Source of the DNA: Azolla caroliniana
Lineage: Eukaryota; Polypodiophyta
NCBI GenBank assembly: GCA_043228905.1
Contig: JBHGNT010000005.1
Span: forward strand, 17,298,001 to 17,362,000
DNA length: 64,000 bases
Direction: 5' to 3'
Part shown: piece after piece, positions 1 to 10,675 of the stretch
Layout of the letters: each line of letters opens with the position of its first letter
Position numbering within the stretch: position 1 is the stretch's first letter
Position numbers and translations under genes: made by a program
The notes under the pieces: model-generated
Seen by the model: only the letters and a program-made list of their open reading frames with translations
Databases searched by the model: none
Told to the model about the DNA's origin: nothing

Positions 1-1130
1 AAAAAGATATTACGAGAGATCTTTACTACAATGTGGTTTGCGGTGATGTCATCGACTTGATCCAGAAGGTGCCAAAGAAGGAATATACGCTAATGATTGC
101 GGATATTCCTTACGGATTTCGAATGGCTGGGTCATCATACGACGATGAACCGTTTAGGTTTAAACAATTGGAGAAGATGGTCAAGGATTTCGCTGAGCTA
201 ACGACCGCATCCTTGTGGCGAATAGTTGTCTTTCATAGTATGGACCAAGGGTACTCGGTAGCTCAAGCTTTGAGATCTCGTTGCCATGGCATCGAGAACC
301 TTGCATGGTAAGGATTATTTATAGGTGTCTTTCACTATATTGCATTTCTTAAGGTTGTTGAATCTATTCTTAACTCGATGAATTATTTTTTATAGGATCA
401 AGACCAATGTAAATAGAGGGCCAACTTTTCGGTTCGTTAATGCCATTGAATACATAACGGTTGGCTACTTCGATGAAATTAAGAAATAGAGAATCAAAGA
501 GCATTCTAATGAAGTGGGAGGTTCAAATCTGTTGGTATATCCAGCAGTGACACGGAAATTGCGACATGTCACCACGACAGAACGAGGACTTGTCAACCCA
601 TACCAAAAACCTCAACGACTTATGATGCGCTTGATCAAGATGTTTTCTGTCGAAGGAGACTGGATATTAGATCTCTTTTCTGGCACAGGTATTCCTCGAA
701 CCAGGGTAACGATCTTGAGATAACCAATCCCTTTTTTTTCGTTTGACAACTAAATCTTATTGTTACTTACATCACAGGAACTACGTCTGCATGTGCATTG
801 AAGCTGTTTAGAAATACAGTTGCATTGGAGAAGGACGAGGACCAAGTTATATTTACTAATATGCGGATTAAGGCTTTGTGGGAGTGCTCAGACCAGGATG
901 AGGAGGTCGGTGCAAAGAACCTCGCCAATACAGAAAGGTTTCAACCTGCTTCGCGAGAGCCTATTCCTCCGTTAGCCGGCGAACCGGGGGAGCTAATAGA
1001 GCTTGATGATGAGCTTATAGAAGATATTTCGTTGGCTCGGCTAACAGGGGAAACCAATGCACGTATAGCCGAAGACAGTTCTACACAAGATGATGAAGAA
1101 AATGACGTTGATGAATTGATTACTATGTAA
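1..1130 (+). pseudogene. Beta-class DNA N4/N6 amino-methyltransferase-like gene, 5'-truncated by window edge, one in-frame stop
   Basis: The three visible exons are about 1-307, 396-688 and 778-1130, with GT-AG introns at 308-395 and 689-777. Exon 1 holds a 'GDVIDLI' start and the catalytic motif IV as ADIPYGF (family consensus [DS]PP[YW]). Exons 2 and 3 join across the intron into the S-adenosylmethionine loop DLFSGTGTTSA (motif I). Motif IV preceding motif I is the beta-class order, which covers bacterial N4-cytosine and N6-adenine methyltransferases. The frame is open to base 3, so the N-terminus lies upstream. A TAG at 487-489 interrupts exon 2; I found no splice choice that avoids it. 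The tail (about 75 residues) is acidic and ends DELITM. What I see is the motifs, the introns and the stop. A role in modifying DNA amino groups is inferred, and the first Pro of DPPY is Ile here. It could be a decayed copy, an allele, or a sequencing error in a live gene. Confidence 0.72.
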
Positions 1131-2075
1131 TAGACTCTATGAAGAATATGACACTGACGATTTGTTAAGATTTCACATTATTAATACAAATTTTGGGTTT
1201 TACCTAGTGGATTCTATTCTTTATAATCTTCTATATGTTTCAATTTTATTTTTATATACTTGATTAGTAGATTTATGACATTGGTTTCACCGCGTGCATA
1301 GCTGACTACCAAACTTATGGAAAAACATGAACTAGTTTAAATGGAGGCTGATTTTGGTCCAAGCTAACCTTAACAGAACATGGCCCTATAATTGTTGCCA
1401 TGACTGTCCATGTTGTTATTATGGATCTTTGTCTTCTATTGTTAAAACTATTATGTTTCTATTCCATTGCTGCTTAGATTGTGTAGTGTGTTGATAATGG
1501 TTCCAGTTGCGTTATCGTTGGGAGTTTGATCTTGTGTGAATCACCTAAGCAATAGAGTAGATCAATTTTAAATACAGGTATGAAAGCCTAATAGGTTTGT
1601 TATTTCCACGACATTATCCTAAAGTTCACTGCCTTACATTGTCCACAATTATAAACATATGGTTTGATCCCATATGAACAAACTGAGGAATAGATTAGAT
1701 CAACTTTAAATACAAGTATTGAATACTTTAATAAGTTAGTTATTCCAATCACTTATCCTAATGTGCACTATCCTACATTTTCCACAATTACATACATGCA
1801 CGTATGGGTCAAAGTATAAATTATATCTCATTTTATTAGTATGGATACAACTACACCTGATATTTTTGTAAAACTTACCTAATTAATATAAGTCTTTAAG
1901 TTAGTGTTTCCCTTGTCGCACAGTAGTGACATATTGAGCCATAGTTGAACTTTATTATGCCTACATTAACTTATCAACATGTCTAAACTTGCATGATTTC
2001 TAATGATCTCCACTCGTAGATCTATCATGTATTTTTATATTTGCAAATTCTCATCAAGTTGAGGAACATGTGATA
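1131..2075. other. AT-rich intergenic DNA with a 138-bp tandem duplication
   Basis: No coding signal is apparent. A diverged tandem duplication spans about 1535-1800: the phrase around 1561 (atcaattttaaataca) recurs at 1699, and both copies continue through a similar 'cctacattttccacaatta' stretch, giving a period of 138 bp. Confidence 0.5.
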
Positions 2076-2950
2076 CTAGTGCATCCAATTTTTGTAGAGA
2101 TTGCTTCGTTTTAAGAAGATTCTACAAGTGGAATGCGCAATCCTTCCACTTGTGAACGCGAACGTGTTTCCAGTGAGTATCCTACGAGGATACATTTCTC
2201 CGACTTCGGGTCGAGCTTTTGACGCTTCTCGTCGGGGATGTGCATGTACGCAATGGAGCCGAATATCCAAACATGTGATAGGTTCGGCTTCTTTCCGAAG
2301 AATCTTTTGTGCGGAGTGACCTCGTGCACGCCAGATGTTGTGCACCGGTTCATTAGGTAGATGGCTGTATTTGCCGCTTCGGCCCAATATGACTTGGGCA
2401 TATGCTTCTCGTTCATCATGGCCCGCGCTACTTCGAGGATGTGCCGATTTTTGCACTCGGCTACTCCATTTTGTTGCGGAGTCTGTCGGCAAGTGAATTC
2501 TCGCCGAATTCCTTCCTTTCGGAAATACGTCGTGAAATCGTCCGAGAAGTACTCCTTGCCGCCATCCGATCGAAGGCATCGTACATGTCGGCCCGTGGCT
2601 TTCTCGACTTCATTCTTGAAATTTTGGAAGTGTCCGAACACTTCGCTCTTTTGCCGCATCGGGTAGATCCAAGTGTGCCTAGAAAAGTCGTCGATGAAGA
2701 GCACGTAATATCGGCATCCGCCGAATGTCGCCGTTTGAGCCGGACCCCATACATCGGAATGAATTACGTCGAGTACGCCTTTGCTCACATTCCGCTCCTT
2801 CGGAAATGGGTGTCGGTGTTGCTTGCCGAATTGGCACGCTTCACATACACCTTCAATCTCCTTCTCTTTGAATCTCGGGAGTCCGATGACGACTCCTTTC
2901 GATTTCATTGCTTTGAGTTTGTTGAGATAGATGTGGCCGATTCGCTTATG
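2076..2950 (-). pseudogene. Copia-1 integrase, truncated
   Basis: This continues the gag-protease frame after the TGA. It has a zinc-binding tail (CEACQFGKQH), and the rve core carries HSDVWGP (first catalytic Asp), LRSDGGKEY (second Asp) and QNGVAECKNR (Glu), so the D,D-35-E triad is present. The core ends with the usual FGSIAYMHIP and KCILVGYS. After that the frame shifts and the similarity stops near 2100. The RT and RNase H that should follow on this strand are missing here. AT-rich unrelated DNA begins at about 2075. The integrase would insert retrotransposon cDNA in the nucleus; this copy cannot make an intact product. Confidence 0.88.
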
Positions 2951-4414
2951 TCATAGCTCTATGTCGGAGTCGGCTTTCGTGCTTTTCGCGAACATGGCGG
3001 ATTTCAGCTCGTGCGAATCGAGAATGAACATCCGGCCCTCTCTTCTTCCGCGTGCAATGATTCGACCTTCTTTTTCAATGAAGCACCCTTCTTGGTCGAA
3101 TCGTACTTGCATCCCTTGCTCAACCATTTGGCCAACTGAGACCAAATTCTTTGTGATGGTGGGTACATGCAAGACATTTTTAATGTATGTTTGCTTACCT
3201 CTTTTGCCGAACGGAACATTGCCGATGTGGCGAATCGGGTGTGTAGTGTCATCTCTGGTTTCGACATAACCGGGTCGTTGCGGCTCTCGAAGTTCGAGAA
3301 ACCATTCTTTGTGGGATGTCATATGGTTTGAGGCTCCGGAGTCAACAAACCATACATCCTCCGGATTGAGGGCACTAGTTGAGGTAGAGGCCGACATAGA
3401 CTTTGCTCTATGTTTCATCATGAACATTCCGCCACGGTCGGAGTTGTATGCGTACATTCCGCCACGATCCTCGTAGTCGGAGTTGTGCCCGTACATTCCG
3501 CTATACTCTTCGTAGTCGGAATTGTGCGCGTAATTCGTGAGTTGTCGGCTTGTGGAAGCCGATTCACACATCTTCTTTCGGCACTCTTCTTCGTGGTGGT
3601 CGAGCTTTCCGCAATATCCGCATTCGGTTGTGTTTTGACGGCTCGGGCCGGAGTGGAAGCTACCCCTTCTTGTGAAGGTTCCTCGTTGGCCTCCGTTTTG
3701 CGGCTGAACTTGGGAGTTGTTGTCGTAGGTCGGACCTCGTCCGCCTTGTCCTTGGCCGAATCGGCCTCTCGCTCGTCCGCGTCCTCTTCCTCCATTAGAG
3801 TGCGTGTAGAGCATGTGGTCTTCCGACTCATTGCTCCTTGTACACACGTGGTTTTCTTCGACCAATAGCATTGATTGGAACTCGAAGAAGGAGGGAGATT
3901 TCTCTCGTGCTAGAACGGTGGTTCGCATCGCGCCGAACCGTGGTGCGAGGCCGCCGAGGCATATTTGCACCATCTCATCATCATCTATACTTACGCTTAT
4001 TGAGCCGAGCGAGTCGCAAAGCTCCTTGATCTTCAAGGTGTATGTCGTGATGGACATATCCCTTTGTTGAATGTTGTTCAACTCTTGGCGAAGTTGAAGC
4101 TTCCTCGCGGTCGTGTTGGCGGCGAAAATCTTTCGTAGGTTTTCCCACACTTCCTTCGGTGTCTTGGCTTCTCGAATGTAACCGAGCATGTGGTCGTGCA
4201 CACATGTCGCCAAACAATACATCACACGGCTTGCGGTTTGCTCCCATGTTGTGTATCCGGGAGCCACTTCAGCGGGTCGGTCTTCATGCGCTCCTTTGAT
4301 GTAGCTCCAATAGCCTTGTCCGACAAGGTATTGGTGCATCTTGTACTCCCAAGATGCGAAGTTGTTTTGATCCAACTTCTCGGTAGGGAGAGCGCTCCCC
4401 ATTTGAGTATTCAT
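2951..4414 (-). pseudogene. Copia-1 gag-protease reading frame (487 codons)
   Basis: This is the N-terminal half of a Ty1/copia polyprotein. Residues 10-180 match the copia gag (UBN2-type) pattern, with an N-terminal LDQNNFASWEYKMHQYL. A Gly/Arg-rich stretch (208-255) precedes one CCHC zinc knuckle, CGYCGKLDHHEEEC (265-278), for RNA binding in the particle. The aspartic protease active site is VWFVDSGASNHM (DSG at 358-360). A short repeat of NSDYE/GGMY units lies between the knuckle and protease. The frame ends at a TGA (2951-2953) exactly where the GAG-pre-integrase motif normally has Trp in LWHKRIGH; the next residues are HKRIGH. So one TGG-to-TGA change separates it from the integrase frame below. 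It sits 154 bp inside a minus-strand primer-binding site and LTR. Confidence 0.9.
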
Positions 4415-4567
4415 TATGTCAATTCTTCTTCTTCTTCTTCTTCTTCTCTCTTTGAATGTGAGCTATGTAGCAAAGCTACGATAGCAATGAGCCGGTTCTT
4501 GGTCATCTACGTGGAGCACAACACACAATCACGATGAGGCAAATGGGCTAGATCGAGCTACCAAATC

Positions 4568-4579
4568 GCTCTGATACCA
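4568..4579 (-). other. Primer-binding site of copia-1 (initiator-Met tRNA)
   Basis: On the minus strand this reads TGGTATCAGAGC, the exact complement of the 3' end of plant initiator-Met tRNA. It directly abuts the LTR edge, which confirms the orientation and the LTR boundary. Confidence 0.9.
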
Positions 4580-4962
4580 TGTAAAGAATCAAGAGATGGA
4601 TTCTTGTGAAGCGGAATAGGTGTGAACTGTGTGTGTGTGAGAGAGAGATTGAGAGAGAGAGAGAGAGACCCACAGAGTATACGCAAGGTTAAAAGTATAT
4701 TGACAAAGGAGAAAGACTCAACATTATACAAGGTGGGAGGAGGGTGCATTATGTAGTCACCCTCTCTCTTCATTAACTACAAGCCTCATGGAGCATGGGG
4801 AATGTGAAAGCTCATAAGTTATGTGTCATAGAATATGATTCCATGACTCATACTAAATGCTAGAATACAAAGTGGTGACATAATGGTGACTCTTGACCGT
4901 TGGAGTGTCTCTTCACTCTCAAGGTGAGTTCACACACTAGACCAAGTTGAGCTTGATTCTCA
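4580..4962 (-). repeat. 5' LTR of copia-1 (383 bp, minus orientation)
   Basis: On the minus strand it starts TGAGAATCAAGCTCAAC and ends TCTTTACA (TG...CA), next to the primer-binding site. It contains a GA-rich microsatellite near 4640-4670. The segment 4755-4962 matches the reverse complement of 5983-6215, the LTR of the oppositely oriented half element. Confidence 0.85.
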
Positions 4963-5966
4963 ATAGACATCAACTAGGTCAAGTCCCTCGTCTCCAGCAA
5001 ATTCGAGATGACGGACATGAAAGAGCTCCATTACTTGGCGTCGAGGTAATTCAAACTCCAGCTGACATTATGATCTCCCAATGACATTACATCCTCAACT
5101 TGTTATACAAGTTCGGGATGATTGAGAGCAAATCTGTGGCAACCCCTCTTGATCGAAACCTTAAACTGGATGCCAACTCTGGCATCACAGAGTGTGAGCT
5201 GACCCACTATAGACAACTCATTGGTAGTCTTATCTACTTCACGATCACTCGTCCCGAACTCAGCTATATGATTAGTCTCGTTACTCAATTCAAACAAACT
5301 CCATGAGATATTCATTTAGATTGTGCTAAGCAAGTGTTACGATACGTGAGTAGCACAATGGATTATAACATTCTCTACAAGACGCCAATGCCAATTTGAC
5401 TCGAAGGGTACATAGATGCCGATTGGGCCGGCGATAGAGCCGACCGATGATTGACCTTAGGATTCGTCTTCTCTCTCGGAAGTGGAGCCATCTCCTAGAG
5501 TAGCAAGAAGTAGCCAATTGTTGCACTTTCGAGCACAGAGGCTAAATACATGGGCGCGGTTGTGGTTGCATGTGAAGTCGTCTGACTGAAGAGAATCTTG
5601 AAGGATCTGGACGTTCCCATCAAGGATCCGACTCTCCTTTACTGCGACAACATGAGCAATATTCATTTGGCTCGGAACCCGATGTTCCACGCACACACAA
5701 AGCATATTGAAGTGCATTATCACTTCATTCGAGAGTGCGTTCAAGCTGGAGATGTCGACCTTCAACACATCAACATGAATCTTCAGACAACTGACATTTT
5801 CACCAAAGCCCTAGGAGCCGACAAGGTTCAGAAATTCATGTCAGACCTTGGACTAATGATCCTTGACTTGCCAAGCTTGAGGGGGAGTACAAGGGAGAAC
5901 TGGAAACCGTCCGAAATGGATACCAACCGAAGCGAACATCAACCGAAAGAAGCCGACCAAAGTTGA
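4963..5966 (+). pseudogene. Copia RT (C-terminal part) and RNase H, degenerate, opposite strand to copia-1 gag-int
   Basis: The recognisable pieces are MTDMKELHYL, then an SVATPLD-type linker, the YRQLIGSLIYFTITRPELSY stretch at the end of RT, and the RNase H portion. RNase H shows EGYIDADWAGD, SSTEAKYMG, LLYCDNMSNIHLARNP and HTKHIEVHYHF. The reading is broken by several stops (for example near 5086, 5305, 5400, 5449 and 5581). The catalytic YVDD of RT is absent, so the fragment starts downstream of it. It ends at a purine-rich tract (gagggggcg, 5970-5978) and an LTR. Its LTR is the same family as the minus-strand LTR at 4580-4962, so this probably supplies the 3' half of copia-1 after an inversion, or comes from a second copy. 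Confidence 0.85.
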
Positions 5967-5982
5967 GCTTGAGGGGGCGTGT

Positions 5983-6215
5983 TGAGAATCAAGCTCAACC
6001 TAGTCTAGTGTGTGAACACACCCTTTGAGAATCTATGAACACTCAAAGGTCAAAAGTGACCACTACTCTCTACACATTAACTATGTGTCCTAGAATCATA
6101 TTCTATGACACATAACTAATGAGTTCCATATTCCCCATGACTAATGAGTCTCCACACTCCCCAAGGTTCTAGAGAGAGAGTGGGCGTTTTAGTGAGTTAA
6201 TGAAGAGAGAGGGTG
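5983..6215 (+). repeat. 3' LTR of the plus-strand copia half, truncated
   Basis: It begins TGAGAATCAAGCTCAACCTAG just after the polypurine tract. It aligns with the reverse complement of 4755-4962 as far as 'gagagagggtgac' and then diverges, so the 3' end of the LTR is lost. Confidence 0.8.
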
Positions 6216-7540
6216 ACTTTTAACATGTGTCATGGCTTTGCACTTTTGTGGATGTACTATTCATCATCTTTGCATGGGCGCTTAGTTTTGACAAACTGCT
6301 TGTCAATGTATTTGCATCCATCACATGCTTCATTATCATCATTTACTATTGTAGCGCATCTTTTCTCCATTGTCGTATTTAGGGGGTATTCAACCCTTGA
6401 CCCTATTAATTTTGATGTTAACTCTTACAACATGGCCAAGTCCTTATCTTTTAATTATAGGTAACAAGAGCCTTCGTATTTGGGCTTCCCATTCACCTCA
6501 GCATTATATGTCATTATAAGCAACAACTTGCATTTGTTTTGTCAATATTGTAGTGCAATTAGGCATACCTTTGTCAAAGATGAATAGTTTGTTGCTATGT
6601 TCGAAAATGTACATAGCATACTTATTTTCAAGTGTGAAGTAGTTTGTTGCTATGATCCAAAATGTACATACAAATTTTGTTAATCAAGAATGGAACGTGT
6701 AGCGAAAACAATGTTGGGACCTTTATGGGCAGTATTAAAGTAGTTGTTTTGAAGAATGTTGATGCATTGGATAGCTTTAGCGTTAACTCATAAATGGTTC
6801 ATAAATTGGTCACCCACTACTTTGTTCTTTCTTCTTTAACGATGATTGATGTATGGACAAGTCACTGAACCAATCTTTTGAAAGCTTCCATATGGAGCTA
6901 TAGCCAATGATAGTTGTGTAAGTTATCATTTACTAACACCCAATCACCATTTGTTATCTTCATGGGACAAAGCGGTCGTCACTTATCAAAACTCTTAGTG
7001 GCAACTTCATGAGCTTCTACCCAATCTTTTTAGCCTCTTCCCCCTTGTGTTGAACATTAGGTGTTCTCTGTTGATATTGCAAACAAGTTATTGAACATTC
7101 TAACACAATCCAGTCAAGCTTGAGAAGGCAACATCTGAAATATTCACATATTGAAGGGGGGTTAGAGGGAGGTTTAAAATTTTCAATATATGAATAGACT
7201 TGTCTATACATAACCAATAGATAACAAGAGGACACAAGGCACATTGCCTTATAACATGGCAATATGGTGTGAACACGAGGGATGCTAGTCCCTATGAAGA
7301 AGAAAGAGGGTGCTAGAACCTAGTGGCATTGGCTAATAACACGTAAGTACTTCAAAGGAATCTCTAGCAAGATTAAGTAATATGATGACAACTAGCGGCA
7401 ATTCTATTAGTTAGAATTGTGGTTACTGCTCGGACAGTTCATTGGCTCGCGAGAGAAGACACGAAGGCACGCACGAGGAGGGGCGGGAGTCTCAGAGGAG
7501 GATGACAATAATGCACGTGCGCGTGCTTGAACATGGATGG
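6216..7540. other. Intergenic DNA, no feature recognised
   Basis: AT-rich sequence with only short chance reading frames. No repeat or RNA gene was recognised. Confidence 0.4.
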
Positions 7541-7544
7541 TGGG

Positions 7545-7598
7545 GACCCCGCACCCACCCACATACATACATATACATATACCCTAATCCTACCCACA

Positions 7599-7634
<36 letters not shown>

Positions 7635-7651
7635 CCCTAATCCTACCCACA

Positions 7652-7683
<32 letters not shown>

Positions 7684-7835
7684 CCCTAATCCTAGCCACA
7701 TACATATATATACATTGTTTATACCCTAATTCTACCCACCCACATACATATACATATACCCTAATCCTACCCACACACATACATACATATACCCTAATCC
7801 TACCCACATGCATACATATACCCTAATTCCACCCT
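7545..7835. repeat. Minisatellite of ACCCTAATCCTACCCA plus CATA runs
   Basis: About seven copies of 'taccctaatcctacccacatac' (at about 7581, 7634, 7683, 7722, 7758, 7791 and 7819) are separated by variable (CATA)n runs. The CCCTAAT core resembles, but is not, the plant telomere unit CCCTAAA. Long frames seen across it on both strands are repeat translations, not genes. Confidence 0.9.
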
Positions 7836-7841
7836 ACCCTA

Positions 7842-7867
7842 CTCTCTCTCTCTCTCTCTCTCTCTCC
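7842..7867 (+). promoter_or_regulatory. CT-rich tract in the likely promoter or 5' leader of the 8039 gene
   Basis: An uninterrupted (CT)n run about 170 bp upstream of the start codon, on the coding strand. Plant core promoters and 5' leaders often carry such pyrimidine tracts (Y patches / GAGA-type sites). Its role here is inference. Confidence 0.45.
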
Positions 7868-8038
7868 CATCAATGGTGTGAACACTCCCCCTCCACACAC
7901 AGAGACAGAGCCAGAGAGGTAAGTCTCTGTCCTTGTGAATGAAGAAGAAATCAAAACGCCATAGCAATCACAAGGGAAGCAGAAACCGTAATACCATAGC
8001 CAATCTACCTGTACATACTTCATTCCAAGAGTAGGGCT

Positions 8039-8923
8039 ATGGATGGGTCTCCTTCCTCCTCCCATCACAACCACAGAGACCCGATTCTTCATCGACAAGA
8101 TTGGGAGCTTCTCTCCGCATCCACTCTGTTGACTCAGAGCCACATATTAGGGCTTGGGTTAGGGTTGGGATTGGGGCGAGAAGATGGAGATAATGGAGAT
8201 GGATCTTCAGGGCCCACTTCAAGAGATTCAGGCAATTCTGTCGATGAAATGAATCCATCTTTCTTAAGCTTTTCAGGTGTCTATGGAAGAAGCTATATTC
8301 CTGCGGATATGAGTCAGATCTCTGCTATGTATAATAGTAGTACTAGTGCCAGTGCATCTGTTCTTGAACCTTTTACAGAAGGATGGGAACCTCAATTCAG
8401 AATAGCCGGGGCTCCTCTGCAAGAAGATTATTATGGAAGAGAAGATCCGTTTGTTGTGCTGGATTCAAATCTAGGTCTTCAGAGACATCGTCATCAGAAC
8501 GAACCTTTTCTAGTCATGGATCAGAGCTTCCTTGCAGAACCCAATTCTATTATTATTACAGAAAAAGAAGAAAAGAAGACTTCTTCGCTGCGAGATTCTA
8601 ATTCAGTGAGAAAGCAGAGAGAATCGGAGGAATTTGGTGCAGAGAAAGGGTTGGATGATGATGATGAAGAAGAAGAAGATGATGATGATGATGATGATGA
8701 AGATGAAGAAGAAGAAGAAGAAGATGGAGAGGGAAGTATGAAAGAATGCTCTTTTCAGGTGACTAAATTTACCAAAAGCAAAGTATCTTCTGTTTTCGGT
8801 GAGAAGATCTCTCAGTGGAATCAAGATAAGCATCTGTATCAGAGGTCTCATATTATATTGTCTGTTGCTATTGCCGCTGCTTTACTTGGAGTCTTTCTCT
8901 ATCGCAAGTCAAACGCAAGCTGA
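8039..8923 (+). CDS. Acidic C-terminally anchored membrane protein, possibly ATG8-interacting-like
   Basis: An intact, intronless 294-codon frame; the ATG at 8039 is the first good start after a CT-rich leader. Residues 21-25 read DWELL, an acidic residue followed by W-x-x-L, which fits an ATG8-interacting motif. FVVL in DPFVVLD is a second candidate. An uninterrupted Asp/Glu run occupies about 206-229. A single hydrophobic segment lies at about 271-288 (HIILSVAIAAALLGVFLY), followed by the basic end RKSNAS. That layout (DWE-type N-terminal motif, acidic middle, single C-terminal anchor) resembles plant ATG8-interacting proteins (ATI family / DUF6821). The resemblance is from memory of the pattern, not a search, and could be coincidental. 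If correct, the protein would sit in the ER or plastid membrane and link cargo to autophagosomes. The codons are well formed with no breaks, unlike the neighbouring repeats, so I take it as a real gene. Confidence 0.65.
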   Translation: MDGSPSSSHHNHRDPILHRQDWELLSASTLLTQSHILGLGLGLGLGREDGDNGDGSSGPTSRDSGNSVDEMNPSFLSFSGVYGRSYIPADMSQISAMYNSSTSASASVLEPFTEGWEPQFRIAGAPLQEDYYGREDPFVVLDSNLGLQRHRHQNEPFLVMDQSFLAEPNSIIITEKEEKKTSSLRDSNSVRKQRESEEFGAEKGLDDDDEEEEDDDDDDDEDEEEEEEDGEGSMKECSFQVTKFTKSKVSSVFGEKISQWNQDKHLYQRSHIILSVAIAAALLGVFLYRKSNAS

Positions 8924-10365
8924 AGATCCTATTGCTGAGGTACACACAATTTCGTATATGTAAGTTATACAAACTTTCATATATGATAATAGAAGACTAT
9001 TTAAGATATTCCAAAGTTTTTATATGATCAAAAGAAAGATTGAGATATACAGGACTTCTCATATAATGAATAACAGTATAAAGTTAATGGATTAGACCAT
9101 TAATCTCTGGTTACATATAAGCTAGTGTTATCAAACACTTAAATGGTCTGATAATTGGTGTTCTGACATAGTCTGATTGAACCACCTTAGTTTTCAGTTT
9201 GTTTTGGACATTACTAATATAGCATAGGCTATAGCTGAATAGGAATTTTTTCTGGTTGCAAGATGTTTTTATTCTGAAAAGATCAAACGTAATTGTCGTC
9301 GATCTTTCAAACTAGTCTAGTAAGACCGACCATCTAATTGCGTGCCTCTGTCTTCATTACAGATTAAAAATTGAAAACTTTTTTGATATGAACAACCTTT
9401 GATTCGATCTGGACGTCATGTATGAGGATACATATATATGCATATTTCTCAAGTATCGTGCATATATTCACGAAATATGATCAAAACTATGGCCTGGGAA
9501 CACAAACGTATGACCCCAACACACACCATTTATTGAATCTATAGACATTTGTATCTTTTATCTTTCAATCGAAAGTGGAATGAGTGTAGATTACATATAT
9601 GTTATCCTCTAGAGCTTTCATGAACAAAGAAAATGCTAGATCTAAGTTTGTTCTATCCCCCTACCCTATACTTTTGATTATTCAAGCATGTAAAAGGAAA
9701 TATTTGGGGAGAGAATCCATGGTATTGGATTTTGTGGTGTCATTTTAGGACTCACAGTGCCCTCCATGTTTTATGGTCAACATGGTATTACTAATCATGT
9801 CTGTCAGTTGAAAGGTGTCTTGCAGTGATAATTCTTCTCTTTGCATCCCTTTGGGCTTCTGACATGACATTTTGATACATTATTTGCCAAGCGTGGCAAC
9901 TGCATCGTATTCTTAGTGATCATATGATTTTGTATGGTGGTTTGTGGTTCATATATCCAAATTTCGCTTACATTGTGTGCATATGATAAGAAATATTTGG
10001 TGGCTTAAAAAATAAGAGAAATGCATTCATAATTAAGATATAAATATCCTATGCAGTTTATACCTATATAATGCAATCTAGATCACCTAATCATTATCGT
10101 GACTGAATCAAGATCTCACCTTTATGATCCATGAATTAGAGAGAGAGCATTTTAAATATTATGAAGGCAAAATGTAAAGAATTACATATTATGAATATTA
10201 TTCAAGAATTGAACCTGGCAATGAGACTAAAGCCTACTCCTAGGATTATCCTCATTTTATGTGGATGTTCCATTTTGTGTGCTCATCTATAATGCTGAAG
10301 GAAGTATCTCTTTCATATTAGTAGATTGATTTGGTAATAGGCGTGGAAACTTTATAACATTGCAG
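8924..10365. other. Non-coding DNA downstream of the 8039 gene
   Basis: The first few hundred bases are presumably 3' UTR; a GT-rich donor-like site (gctgag/gtacac) at about 8939 leaves room for a 3' UTR intron. The rest is AT-rich with nothing recognised. Confidence 0.35.
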
Positions 10366-10675
10366 ACATGGTTTGCATATGTGAGAAGATTGTTTGGGAC
10401 TTTGGGTCCAAAATCTTCACATTGTTACCCTTGTGAATCTCTGTTATCTTTTGTGAAGAATGTCCTTGGTGAGATTTTCATCATTATGAAGCTTAGATAT
10501 ACGTGTTCTAGCTTCTGATACATGGTTTGCATACATGAGAAGATTGTTTGGGAATTTGGGTCCAAAATCTTCTCATTGTTACCCTCGCGAATCTCTCTTA
10601 TCTTTCGTGAAGAATGTCCTTGTTGAGATCTTCATCATTATGAAGCTTAGATATACCGCGTTCTAGCTTCTGATC
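10366..10675. repeat. 154-bp tandem duplication
   Basis: The unit starting acatggtttgcatatgtgag at 10366 recurs at 10520 (acatggtttgcatacatgag). Both copies run through 'ttcatcattatgaagcttag' and 'gttctagcttctgat' with only scattered substitutions. Confidence 0.9.

Noticed and set aside
1-1130. Bacterial contamination as the source of the methyltransferase
   Set aside because: The motifs are only continuous after removal of two GT-AG introns, and the flanking DNA is plant-like with copia elements.
7442-7729. Tyr/Thr/His-rich frames on both strands
   Set aside because: Translations of CATA/CCCTAAT repeats.
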